28,244 bases of DNA from Bacillota bacterium (GTDB lineage: Bacteria; Bacillota; Clostridia; Christensenellales; SZUA-584). Every line of letters begins with the position of its first letter. Within the stretch, counting starts at the first letter, position 1. The stretch spans positions 1 to 28,244 of the forward strand of contig JAEWTL010000135.1 of the NCBI GenBank assembly GCA_023459495.1, written 5' to 3'. The translations under genes and the position numbers were made by a program. Positions 1 through 7,097 of this stretch are shown here, one piece after another. The notes under the pieces were generated by a model. The model worked only from the letters and a program-made list of their open reading frames with translations. It did not search any database and was not told the DNA's origin.

Positions 1-120
1 GCCCTGCTGGCCGTAGGGACGCTGATTGTCGCGCGGTTGGCCCTGCTGACCATAGGGACGCTGATCGTCGCGTGGCTGACCTTGTTGGCCGTAAGGACGC
101 TGATTGTCGCGCGGTTGGCC
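1..120 (-). repeat. Three tandem 39-bp repeats inside infB
   Basis: Three in-frame copies of a 39-bp unit encode G-Q-P-R-D-(N/D)-Q-R-P-Y-G-Q-Q at residues 178-190, 191-203 and 204-216, with a fourth starting at the window edge. The copies differ at a few bases and at one residue (N or D), so the array is not perfectly homogenised. It lies in the flexible linker before the IF-2 GTPase domain. Copy number may vary between strains. Confidence 0.9.
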
Positions 121-651
121 GTTGGAATCACTTGGCTGGATTTGTTGACTCTGCTGATTTTGCTGGCTCTGCATGCGCTGATAATCAGCTTGAACAGGTT
201 GCTCAGTTTCCTTCTTCGGTTCAGCTTGAGGCTGTGATGCCACTGTTGGTTGAGCCTTAGGCTCTTCGACCTTCACTTTTTCCGGTTCAGGCTTTATTTC
301 GGCAGATTGCTCTGCGATTTTTGCTTTGTTTGCTTCCACGGCAGCTTGAGCGGCCCTTTTTGTTTCCGCTTCAGCGACTGCAGCGGCTTTCATTCTTTCC
401 TGCTCAGCTTTCGTAGATTCTGCTGCTTGTTGCTCAGCCATAGTCTTAGCTTGCTGTTCCGCTTCCTGCTGTGCGCGGATACGGCTTTCTTCAGCTTCAG
501 CGCGCGCAATTTTGATCAACTCGGCTTCAATGCGTTTAAGCGTAGCCAAATGATTCTGCACGCTGTTTTGCAGTCCCTCCATACGAGTCACCGTTTCTGA
601 TGACCGCTGAAGGAGCTGCTTATTCAGATCAATGATTTTCAGTTTACTCAT
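1..651 (-). CDS. infB: Translation initiation factor IF-2, N-terminal part (runs off window)
   Basis: The 217 codons visible are open from an ATG to the left edge. The start MSKLKIIDLNK and the pattern NSVQNHLATL near residue 30 resemble the small IF2_N domain at the start of bacterial IF-2. Residues about 45-125 are rich in Ala, Glu, Lys and Gln and look like a long charged helix; about 125-175 are Pro/Glu/Gln-rich; from residue 178 a 13-residue repeat begins. The GTPase domains would lie outside the window. The identity rests mainly on position: it is the next gene after ylxQ in the conserved rimP-nusA-ylxR-ylxQ-infB operon, with its start overlapping the end of ylxQ by 8 nt. IF-2 is the GTPase that brings fMet-tRNA to the 30S subunit and promotes subunit joining. 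The long low-complexity linker is normal for the family, but its tandem repeat is unusual. Confidence 0.85.
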   Translation of the reverse strand, partial: MSKLKIIDLNKQLLQRSSETVTRMEGLQNSVQNHLATLKRIEAELIKIARAEAEESRIRAQQEAEQQAKTMAEQQAAESTKAEQERMKAAAVAEAETKRAAQAAVEANKAKIAEQSAEIKPEPEKVKVEEPKAQPTVASQPQAEPKKETEQPVQADYQRMQSQQNQQSQQIQPSDSNGQPRDNQRPYGQQGQPRDDQRPYGQQGQPRDNQRPYGQQG

Positions 652-964
652 TCAACCCACTCCCTTTGACACCATCAATAATACTCATGGCCGCATTCGC
701 CAGCCGTTGATCCGTAACGCCGATTAACTTGATTTCCGGTCTGCCGATCGCGCGTCCGATACCTTCGTCCATTAACCTTGCCTGTACTCCAAACCTGTCA
801 CACAACTGCGTAAAACTCTCCACCGTTCCTTCTGATAATCCACGCTGCATCAGCAGCAGTTTCACCTTTTGTTGCTTTATCCCTTTTTCACACGCGGCTG
901 TTCCTGCCAGCGCACGCCCGGCCCTGTATGCAAGGCCGATATATGCTAAACTATTTGAGCCCAC
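644..964 (-). CDS. ylxQ: L7Ae-family ribosomal/K-turn-binding protein YlxQ
   Basis: A 106-residue protein with the L7Ae/L30e/S12e/Gadd45 fold pattern: an early LAYRAGRALAG segment, a central KVKLLLMQRGLSEG strand-turn, and a C-terminal IGRPEIKLIGVTD segment. L7Ae proteins bind kink-turn RNA; the bacterial YlxQ branch is a small RNA-binding protein whose role is poorly defined. It is fourth in the rimP-nusA operon. Its start overlaps the end of the upstream ylxR by 14 nt and its own end overlaps the infB start by 8 nt, so translation is probably coupled. Length is typical. Confidence 0.88.
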   Translation of the reverse strand: MGSNSLAYIGLAYRAGRALAGTAACEKGIKQQKVKLLLMQRGLSEGTVESFTQLCDRFGVQARLMDEGIGRAIGRPEIKLIGVTDQRLANAAMSIIDGVKGSGLNE

Positions 965-1223
965 GCCGCAAAATCACCCGCTTAATTGCGCTGTATGAAG
1001 CTTCATCCAGCCCAACATCCAGCATTCGGTCAAACGCCTTGATCTTCTGAGCTTTGTCCAGACAAGCTACATCGGGGCAGATATATGCTCCTCGGCCATG
1101 TGCTTTGCCTGTCTCATCCGGCATAAGCCCGGTTTCTGTTGCGACAATGCGTACCAGTTCCTTCTTAGGTTTTCCTTCCCGGCATGCAACACACATCCTG
1201 ACCGGGACTTTCTTTGTTTTCAA
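951..1223 (-). CDS. rnpM: YlxR/RnpM family RNA-binding protein
   Basis: Ninety residues with the YlxR family hallmarks: an N-terminal PVRMCVACRE motif, the GRGAYICPD motif near residue 45, and a basic C-terminus. In Bacillus subtilis YlxR has been renamed RnpM because it binds RNase P RNA and modulates its activity. Here it sits between nusA and ylxQ, its conserved place, 14 nt downstream of nusA. The short basic protein with paired cysteines and a Gly-Arg-Gly-Ala-Tyr loop leaves little doubt about the family. The assignment of function rests on the Bacillus work. Confidence 0.9.
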   Translation of the reverse strand: MKTKKVPVRMCVACREGKPKKELVRIVATETGLMPDETGKAHGRGAYICPDVACLDKAQKIKAFDRMLDVGLDEASYSAIKRVILRRGLK

Positions 1224-1237
1224 GCACAGCTCCCTTG

Positions 1238-2368
1238 CTATTCTTCTGTATCGTCTTCAAACTCAAAGTTGTCGTAATAGCTTTCACCGGCCGGACCTTC
1301 GTCCTCCGGCTCATCCTGGTCGCTGAACAGCACCTGCTCAATCTGCGTCTGACTCTTGATGTCGATTTTCCAACCGGTCAGCTTGGCGGCAAGGCGCGCG
1401 TTCTGCCCCTCGCGGCCAATTGCCAGAGACAGCTGATAATCAGGCACTACGACCTTAGCCGCTTTCTCGTTCTCGTTGATCTGCACCATCAGCACTTTGG
1501 CAGGACGCAGTGAATTCGCAATAAATTCGATCGGGTCAGGGCTCCACGGAATCACATCGATCTTCTCGTTACCGATTTCCGATACAATTCTGTCTATACG
1601 GCTGCCCTTCTGGCCGACGCAGGAACCTACCGGATCGACGTTTTCATCATCCGAGCTCACTGCAATCTTGGTGCGGGAGCCTGCCTCCCGGGCAATACTC
1701 TTAATATGCACGATATTCTGCATGATTTCAGGTACTTCAATCTCAAAAAGACGCTTTAAAAGCCCCGGATGAGACCGGGAAACAACAATTTGCGGTCCTT
1801 TGGTTGTCTTGCGTACTTCCATCACATAAACGCGGATACGGTCGTTGATATTGTAACGTTCTCCCGGCATGCATTCCGATGCCGGCATCACGCCTTCCGC
1901 GCCATCCAGTTCGAGCAGCACGCTGCCTTTATCTACGCGATGAATCACCGCATTCATGATTTCGCCTTCGCGCTCAATGAATTTATCAAAGATAACGCCG
2001 CGTTCCGCTTCACGCAGACGGTGAACCACAACCTGTTTGGCAGTTTGCGCAGCAATGCGACCGAAAGTACCCGGAGTCACTTCGATCTCCAGAACGTCGC
2101 CGGGTTCATACGCGACGTTAACCCGGTGGGCGTCCTTGACGGATATCTCCATCGTATCGTCGGTCACTTCATCCACAACTGTCTTTTTAGCGAACACACG
2201 AAAAGCGCCGCTGTCAGGGTCAACCTGAACGCGGACATCCTGAGCGGTTCCGTAATTCTTTTTATAGGCGGAAACCAATGCATTCTCAATCGCATCGATC
2301 AAAACATGCTTATCAATTCCTTTTTCTTTTTCAAGCGCGGTCAGCGCACTTATAAATTCAGTATTCAT
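1238..2368 (-). CDS. nusA: Transcription termination/antitermination protein NusA
   Basis: A 376-residue NusA that binds RNA polymerase, enhances pausing and intrinsic termination and takes part in antitermination. Domain order: RNAP-binding N-terminal domain (about 1-125), S1 (about 130-200), KH1 with DPVGSCVGQKGSRI (about 245-258) and KH2 with LAIGREGQNARLAAKLTG (about 320). The C-terminus is a short acidic tail (DEPEDEG, DNFEFEDDTEE) without the extra acidic repeats of proteobacterial NusA. I chose the ATG giving MNTEFISAL because GGGAGG lies 6 nt upstream; a start six codons earlier would fall inside that ribosome binding site. It follows rimP by 14 nt and is the second gene of the operon. 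Confidence 0.96.
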   Translation of the reverse strand: MNTEFISALTALEKEKGIDKHVLIDAIENALVSAYKKNYGTAQDVRVQVDPDSGAFRVFAKKTVVDEVTDDTMEISVKDAHRVNVAYEPGDVLEIEVTPGTFGRIAAQTAKQVVVHRLREAERGVIFDKFIEREGEIMNAVIHRVDKGSVLLELDGAEGVMPASECMPGERYNINDRIRVYVMEVRKTTKGPQIVVSRSHPGLLKRLFEIEVPEIMQNIVHIKSIAREAGSRTKIAVSSDDENVDPVGSCVGQKGSRIDRIVSEIGNEKIDVIPWSPDPIEFIANSLRPAKVLMVQINENEKAAKVVVPDYQLSLAIGREGQNARLAAKLTGWKIDIKSQTQIEQVLFSDQDEPEDEGPAGESYYDNFEFEDDTEE

Positions 2369-2382
2369 ACGCTTCCTCCCAA

Positions 2383-2841
2383 TCAAAAATCAACATGAAG
2401 CCTGACGATTGCTGTTTCGTTGTACTTAAAGGTTAATTCCTTGCCCCCATCCTCTACCGTAAAACTGTCGTCATTATATGATTTTAACATGCCTGTAAAC
2501 GTCTTTTTCTTATCCAGGGCTTTGTAGAGGTTAATATCCACTGTTTTACCAATGCTGCGTTTAAAATCGTTTGTGGTTTTCAATGGTCTGTCAAGTCCCG
2601 GCGAAGATACGCAAAGATAATAAGAGTCTGTTATTGGATCAAGTTCATCAATGACCGGATCGACGAGACGGCTGATTTTTTCACAATCATCCAACCCAAT
2701 GCCGCCTTCCTTATCGATGTAGATGATCAATTCGGCACCGTCAGATACTTTTTTTATCTCAGTACCAATATATTCATAACCGTTTTCTGCGATAATGGGC
2801 GCGATAGCCGCTTCTACCGCAAGTTCAGCTTTCTTCGAAAT
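2383..2841 (-). CDS. rimP: Ribosome maturation factor RimP, apparently with ATT start
   Basis: RimP assists assembly of the 30S subunit. Family signatures are clear: YIDKEGGIGLDDCEK, VSSPGLDRPLK, and the C-terminal Sm-like domain. From the first ordinary start codon (TTG at 2730) the protein would be 115 residues and would lose the N-terminal helix. Upstream, the frame stays open to a TAA at 2845-2847 and encodes SKKAELAVEAAIAPIIAENG, matching the usual RimP N-terminus. No ATG, GTG or TTG occurs there, but AGGAAGGTG followed by 6 nt leads to ATT at 2839-2841. I therefore place the start at ATT, giving 152 residues, the normal family length. ATT starts are known for infC and pcnB and make initiation sensitive to IF3. 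It is the first gene of the rimP-nusA-rnpM-ylxQ-infB operon. Confidence 0.88.
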   Translation of the reverse strand: MSKKAELAVEAAIAPIIAENGYEYIGTEIKKVSDGAELIIYIDKEGGIGLDDCEKISRLVDPVIDELDPITDSYYLCVSSPGLDRPLKTTNDFKRSIGKTVDINLYKALDKKKTFTGMLKSYNDDSFTVEDGGKELTFKYNETAIVRLHVDF

Positions 2842-2889
2842 AACTTACACCTTCCTGAGTCACTGTGATTAATTATGAGGTTTGCAATT

Positions 2890-2915
2890 GAAAAGAGTGG
2901 GAACTGACCCACTCT
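2890..2915 (-). terminator. Hairpin with short U-tract in the rimP leader (possible attenuator)
   Basis: A perfect 8-bp stem (AGAGTGGG / CCCACTCT, loop TCAGTT on the minus strand) is followed by TTTC, a weak U-tract. It lies between a predicted promoter and rimP, so it is probably in the operon leader; it could also end transcripts reading through from phoR. A stable stem with a poor U-tract is what NusA-stimulated terminators look like. Confidence 0.65.
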
Positions 2916-2942
2916 CGCAACAAATCACTTACCTTCCAAATG

Positions 2943-2971
2943 ATCTTATCATAACATACTGTAAAGCGCAA
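2943..2971 (-). promoter_or_regulatory. Predicted sigma-A promoter of the rimP-nusA-infB operon
   Basis: TTGCGC (2966-2971) and TAAGAT (2943-2948) are separated by 17 bp on the minus strand. A start near 2936 would give a leader of about 95 nt containing the hairpin. It sits just past the phoR stop codon. Confidence 0.55.
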
Positions 2972-2991
2972 GACCTTTAAACCAATTTCTT

Positions 2992-4728
2992 TTATATGTC
3001 ACGATTGCCGACCGGAAGCAGAATTTCAAACTGGGTTCCCGCACCAACCTCGCTTTGAACGCTGATATGGCCGCCAAGCAGGCTGACGATATGCTTAACG
3101 ATCGCCAACCCGAGCCCCGTGCCCCCCATTGCGCGTGAACGGCTTTTGTCCACCCGGTAAAAGCGTTCGAAGAGGCGCGGAATGTTCTCTTCCGGGATGC
3201 CGATCCCGGTATCCCGCACACTGATGATGCACCGGTCATTCTCTCTTGCAACAGTCACATGAACACTTCCGCCTGCAGGCGTATACTTGATGGCATTATC
3301 AATGAGATTGATCATCATCTGCTTGATACGGTCGTTCTCACCTGCAACCGGGATACGGTTTTTAGACAGATCCATCGTGAGTTCGATCTGTTTATCCTGC
3401 GCAGTGTGCTGCAACAGTTCAACGGCTTGCCGTACGCCCTGGCGAACATCAATCATCGCGGCTGGAGGCAATGCATTCTCAATTTCTGAAAGCGCGAGAA
3501 CATCATCGATCAACCGGGTCAGTCGTTCTGACTCCAGGCTGATAATATCCAAAAAGCGCTCGGCATCATTGCGCGCAATATCCGGGTCTTTGAGCGTGTC
3601 GATAAAGCCGCTGATAACGGTAAGCGGCGTTTTCAGCTCATGCGATACGTTGGCGGCAAATTCACTTCGCATATTCTCCAGCTTTCGGATACGCGTTATA
3701 TCCTGCGCAAGCAGAATTACACCGAATGCCGCCGTATCGCTGACCACCGGTACAGCGAACACCTGAAGGAACCGCTCCTCCATACCCCGCCGCATCGTGA
3801 TTTCCCGTTCGACAGATACGCGTTCAACCAGCGACTCACGGATCACGCTTTCCAGTTTGGCGTGCTTCACGACCTCCAGAAAGTGTCTGCCTTCCGGTTT
3901 CCCGATAATGGAGAACATCTCCTCTGCAGCCGGGTTTACCATCGTAACGGTTTCACGGCTGTCTATGGCCAGTATGCCGCCAGGCACAGCGCGGAATACC
4001 GCATTCAGACGCGAGTTTTGTTCCGTAATCTCTTCAATGTTACGTTTGAGCGTCTGGGACATATCCCTCAGTGCTTCTGAAAGCTCTTCAATTTCATCTC
4101 CCGTATGCAGCTTTTGAACAACATCGTATTCGCCCTGTGCGATACGCCCGGTATACTGCTTCATCCGCGCAACAGGCACGGTGATGCTTCTGGATATCAG
4201 CAACGATATGATCAGACAAAGCAGAAAAGATACCGCAAGTATAATAATCAGCGGTGTCCATAGTTCCTGAGAATAAGCGGATATGCTTTCAAGCGGTGTT
4301 GATACCCGGATTATATTCCCGACTTCCGGCACGTAGATTGCAACATAAATCATTTCCTTCTGCAGCGTATCGCTGTAGCGGATATTGATCCCCTGCCCGC
4401 TTTTAAGTGCCGACTGGATTTCCGGCCGATTTGAATGATTCTCAAGATACGCAGCGTCGGCCTCGGTGTCTACGAGGACCGTGCCGTCTGTATCGATCAC
4501 AGTGACGCGGATATCCTGTTCTTCAGTCATGGCAAGGGCGGTATTGGCAATATCGTTGCCTTCAGAAGCCAGCTTTCCCAATAGTTCAGCTTCGCTGAGC
4601 AGTGTTTTTTCTGTATTCGAAATATAAGCATTACTAAGATAAATGATGCAAACGCTGCACGTTGTGGCAATCACAACGGCAAAAAATATGGTGATGCGTA
4701 ACGCGATTTTTTTAAACAGACGGTTCAT
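2992..4728 (-). CDS. phoR: PhoR-type sensor histidine kinase
   Basis: A 578-residue membrane kinase, the same size as Bacillus PhoR. Order: TM1 (about 8-33), an extracytoplasmic sensor region (about 35-155), TM2 (about 158-179), HAMP (about 180-232), PAS (about 240-345), HisKA with SHELKTPLTV (phosphoacceptor His363), and HATPase_c with the N-box NLIDNAIKYTP, DTGIGIP, the F-box and GTGLGLAIVKHI. It would autophosphorylate and pass phosphate to the PhoP-like regulator encoded just upstream. I chose the ATG giving MNRLFKKIALR because AAGGAG precedes it; its start overlaps phoP by 17 nt. The assignment to PhoR rather than another HAMP-PAS kinase rests on architecture, length and the PhoP partner; no pho or pst genes are in the window. 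Confidence 0.88.
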   Translation of the reverse strand: MNRLFKKIALRITIFFAVVIATTCSVCIIYLSNAYISNTEKTLLSEAELLGKLASEGNDIANTALAMTEEQDIRVTVIDTDGTVLVDTEADAAYLENHSNRPEIQSALKSGQGINIRYSDTLQKEMIYVAIYVPEVGNIIRVSTPLESISAYSQELWTPLIIILAVSFLLCLIISLLISRSITVPVARMKQYTGRIAQGEYDVVQKLHTGDEIEELSEALRDMSQTLKRNIEEITEQNSRLNAVFRAVPGGILAIDSRETVTMVNPAAEEMFSIIGKPEGRHFLEVVKHAKLESVIRESLVERVSVEREITMRRGMEERFLQVFAVPVVSDTAAFGVILLAQDITRIRKLENMRSEFAANVSHELKTPLTVISGFIDTLKDPDIARNDAERFLDIISLESERLTRLIDDVLALSEIENALPPAAMIDVRQGVRQAVELLQHTAQDKQIELTMDLSKNRIPVAGENDRIKQMMINLIDNAIKYTPAGGSVHVTVARENDRCIISVRDTGIGIPEENIPRLFERFYRVDKSRSRAMGGTGLGLAIVKHIVSLLGGHISVQSEVGAGTQFEILLPVGNRDI

Positions 4729-5413
4729 TTTTCTCCTTGAAACGGTAACCGACGCCGCGCACGGTTTCAATGCAATCGCCGTATTCGCCGATCTTTCTGC
4801 GCAGATTGGTTATATGAACATCCACTGTTCTTGTCTCTCCAAAATATTCGTACCCCCAGACGCGATTTAATATGGTATCACGCGTGAGTACGGAATTTCG
4901 GTTAGCCATAAGCAGACTCAGAAGCTCAAACTCCTTCAAGGTAAGAGAAAGCTCCGAGTCGCCGATATATGCCTTATAGTTGGCGCTGTCTACCCTGAGC
5001 CCGCCCAGCGTCTGCTCCGCAACTGTCGGAGTCTCAAGCCGTTTTGACCGACGTAGCTGAGCTTTTACCCGCGCACACAGTTCACGTACGCTGAACGGTT
5101 TCGTGATATAATCATCCGCGCCAAGCTCCAGCCCAATGATCTTGTCGATTTCTTCCGACTTCGCAGTAACCATGATGACCGGCATATCGGAATAGCTTTC
5201 ATTCCCCCGAATCCTCTTCAGCACCTCTAGTCCGTCGACTCCGGGCAGCATCTGATCGAGCAGTACGATTGCAGGTTTATCCTGCTCCAGAACCGACAGG
5301 GCTTTTTCGCCGGTGTCTGCACGAAGAACCGTATAGCCTTCTTTTTTAAGGTTGTAGTCAAGCAGTTCTAAAATATTGAGCTCATCATCTACAATTAAAA
5401 CTTTCTCTTCCAT
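4712..5413 (-). CDS. phoP: PhoP-type response regulator (OmpR family)
   Basis: A 233-residue OmpR/PhoB-class regulator. The receiver domain (1-120) has the acidic pair D9/D10, phosphoacceptor D53 in LLDQMLPG, the Thr of VTAKS and the Lys of ITKPFSVREL. The winged-helix DNA-binding domain follows (about 135-228), with LTLKEFELL, TRDTILNRVWG and the recognition helix TVDVHITNLRRKIG. GAGG precedes the start. The gene lies 13 nt after pgeF and overlaps phoR, so it is probably transcribed from the nrdR promoter together with its kinase. A role in phosphate-limitation control is inferred from family resemblance. Confidence 0.9.
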   Translation of the reverse strand: MEEKVLIVDDELNILELLDYNLKKEGYTVLRADTGEKALSVLEQDKPAIVLLDQMLPGVDGLEVLKRIRGNESYSDMPVIMVTAKSEEIDKIIGLELGADDYITKPFSVRELCARVKAQLRRSKRLETPTVAEQTLGGLRVDSANYKAYIGDSELSLTLKEFELLSLLMANRNSVLTRDTILNRVWGYEYFGETRTVDVHITNLRRKIGEYGDCIETVRGVGYRFKEKNEPSV

Positions 5414-5426
5414 ATTTAAAACCTCA

Positions 5427-6248
5427 TCAATTATTTAACAGTTCAATTACAGCAGCCATCGCTCCGGTATTTCCATGATCTCTTCTGTGGGAATAAAACA
5501 AGTCTTCCCTGTCAAAGGTGCAAAGGTCCGACATCGTGATGCTTTCCGGTTTGATACCGAGTGCTGTCATATCTATCGCGCAGGCCAGCGGAAGGTCTAC
5601 ATACCAGTGACCATCTATCTGCCGGACTGTATCTTTTCCAAACTCATTTAAAAAAATATCGGCCACATCCGCCCCAACCTGATAGTTTGTTACACTGATG
5701 GCCGGCCCTACTGCCGCCAGAATGTTTTCTGGACGGCAACCCAAAGATAAAAGAGATTCAACCGCTTTTTTTGCGATGTGCTGGGAAGTGCCGCGCCATC
5801 CGGCGTGACACACTGCCGCAGCGCGTCGGATCGGGTCATAATAAAACAGCGGAACGCAGTCCGCATGAAAGGAGATGATTGGCAACCCGCATGTATCGGT
5901 AAAGAGTCCGTCGCAGGAGTCCGGGAGACTTTCCCGGACAATGCCCAAGCCTGCGTCTTTCATCTCCGCTCTGTACAAATCTGAACCATGCGCATACCGG
6001 ATGGATATGGCGGAGTTTACATCAAATCCTGCCGCAACGGCAAATCTTCGCATATTTTCCTGAAAATTAGCTTCATTTTTTTCCCGTTTTCGGCTGAAAT
6101 TCAGGGTATCAAACGGAGCAGGACTTACCCCTCCGACCCGTGTAGAAAACGCACAGACTGCTCCGCCTGCTTTTTCAAATGAGGGTATTGTCAGGTATCG
6201 AACGCCACTCTTCTCCTGCTGAGTAAATCCGGATTGAAAACCGATCAT
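5427..6248 (-). CDS. pgeF: PgeF/YfiH family peptidoglycan editing factor (laccase domain)
   Basis: 273 residues with the multicopper-like YfiH fold. The metal-site motifs are present: YAHGSDLY, SFHADCVPLFYYDP and AVCHAGWRGT, which supply the conserved His-Cys-His ligands. In Escherichia coli PgeF keeps incorrect amino acids out of muropeptide precursors; other members have purine nucleoside phosphorylase/deaminase activity. The start codon overlaps the nrdR stop as ATGA, implying coupling, and phoP follows after 13 nt. Length is typical. Which of the proposed activities applies here cannot be read from the sequence. Confidence 0.9.
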   Translation of the reverse strand: MIGFQSGFTQQEKSGVRYLTIPSFEKAGGAVCAFSTRVGGVSPAPFDTLNFSRKREKNEANFQENMRRFAVAAGFDVNSAISIRYAHGSDLYRAEMKDAGLGIVRESLPDSCDGLFTDTCGLPIISFHADCVPLFYYDPIRRAAAVCHAGWRGTSQHIAKKAVESLLSLGCRPENILAAVGPAISVTNYQVGADVADIFLNEFGKDTVRQIDGHWYVDLPLACAIDMTALGIKPESITMSDLCTFDREDLFYSHRRDHGNTGAMAAVIELLNN

Positions 6249-6700
6249 TTTTCTGCCAGTAACCTTTGCAATTCTTTCATAAACGTATCAACGTCTTTAA
6301 ATTCTTTGTATACGGATGCAAAGCGAACATACGCGACATCATCCAGATCCTTTAATCCCAGCATGACGAGTTCGCCGATTTCAGTTGAGGTAATCTCCTG
6401 CCGCAGCGAATTGAATATGTTTTTTTCAACATTGGCTACGAGTTCATCAATATCATGCATAGGCACAGGACGCTTCTCACACGCCTTGATAATTCCGATT
6501 TTGATCTTATCAGAATCAAAGGGCTCGCGCTCGCCATCCTTCTTTACGACAAGCAACGGCAAGCTGTCGATCTTTTCATAAGTAGTGAAACGTTTTTTGC
6601 ATGCAAGACATTCTCTGCGTCGGCGAATCGAACTTCCCTCATCTGTAGGACGGGAATCTACGACTTTGCTCTCCAGGTATCCGCAATATACGCACTTCAT
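6245..6700 (-). CDS. nrdR: Transcriptional repressor NrdR
   Basis: 151 residues. The zinc ribbon uses C3, C6, C31 and C34; between them lies the SRPTDEGSSIRRRREC signature. An ATP-cone domain follows (about 49-139), which senses ATP/dATP and controls DNA binding to NrdR boxes upstream of ribonucleotide reductase genes. Length and motifs are canonical. Upstream is a purine-rich GGGGTGGGG rather than a standard ribosome binding site. It is the first gene of a likely nrdR-pgeF-phoP-phoR unit with a good sigma-A promoter. I saw no pair of NrdR boxes near its promoter, so autoregulation is not evident. Confidence 0.97.
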   Translation of the reverse strand: MKCVYCGYLESKVVDSRPTDEGSSIRRRRECLACKKRFTTYEKIDSLPLLVVKKDGEREPFDSDKIKIGIIKACEKRPVPMHDIDELVANVEKNIFNSLRQEITSTEIGELVMLGLKDLDDVAYVRFASVYKEFKDVDTFMKELQRLLAEK

Positions 6701-6728
6701 ACCCCACCCCCGTAAAACCTTTGGATGT

Positions 6729-6758
6729 ATTATACCATAGCGGGGATGAGAAATACAA
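6729..6758 (-). promoter_or_regulatory. Predicted sigma-A promoter of nrdR operon
   Basis: TTGTAT (6753-6758) and a perfect TATAAT (6729-6734) are 18 bp apart on the minus strand, 28 bp upstream of nrdR. The -35 abuts the end of ylmC. The sequence around it is strikingly like the asp23 promoter at 13888-13916. Confidence 0.75.
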
Positions 6759-6759
6759 T

Positions 6760-7020
6760 TTAATCCTGATAATTAGGCATGCAGTTGATATCAACCTCCA
6801 CTAATATGACGTCTTCACCGATTTTGCGTATATTCCGCCAAGGGATCACCTGGTCCCTTTCTCCACGGAAAAGAAATGAAAAACGCGACGGACCCGGAAC
6901 AACGATGCCGCATATTTTCCCAGTGCAGGGGTCGATCATCATATCGCAAATAAAGCCGAGGCGTGCGCCATCCTGTACATTGACAACTTCTTTTTGCCTC
7001 AGCTTGGAATACCTTGTCAT
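6760..7020 (-). CDS. ylmC: YlmC/YmxH family sporulation protein (PRC-barrel)
   Basis: 86 residues forming a PRC-barrel-like domain: MTRYSKLRQKEVVNV, then GARLGFICDMMIDPCTGKI and a C-terminal IPWRNIRKIGEDVILV segment. Family members lie next to sigG or other sporulation genes in clostridia, and Bacillus YlmC/YmxH are linked to sporulation, but the mechanism is not established. I chose the ATG preceded by GAGGTGAT, 5 nt away, rather than one eight codons earlier. It lies just past the sigG terminator; I recognise no strong promoter of its own in the 40-nt gap, so partial readthrough from sigG is possible. Confidence 0.85.
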   Translation of the reverse strand: MTRYSKLRQKEVVNVQDGARLGFICDMMIDPCTGKICGIVVPGPSRFSFLFRGERDQVIPWRNIRKIGEDVILVEVDINCMPNYQD

Positions 7021-7057
7021 GTTATCACCTCGCATTAATAGCATATGAAGCGGCTAT

Positions 7058-7088
7058 AAAAAAAGACCGCGTACGGTTGTGCGCAGTC
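7058..7088 (-). terminator. Intrinsic terminator of sigG
   Basis: On the minus strand a 10-bp stem (GACTGCGCAC / GTACGCGGTC, one mismatch and one G-U) with loop AACC is followed by seven T. It begins 10 nt after the sigG stop codon. Confidence 0.85.
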
Positions 7089-7097
7089 GCTTGATAT

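Noticed and set aside
37..600. Long plus-strand ORFs opposite infB with Leu/Phe-rich products.
   Set aside because: They are the antisense shadow of the Gln/Ala/Glu-rich IF-2 linker.
1769..2398. A 209-codon plus-strand ORF opposite nusA.
   Set aside because: It mirrors the conserved NusA coding sequence and has no family resemblance.
2842..2937. GGAAGGTAAGTGATT at 2923-2937 resembles the rimP initiation region and could start a short leader peptide across the hairpin.
   Set aside because: The predicted transcription start falls at about the same base, leaving no room for ribosome binding; the reading frame shows no telling codons.
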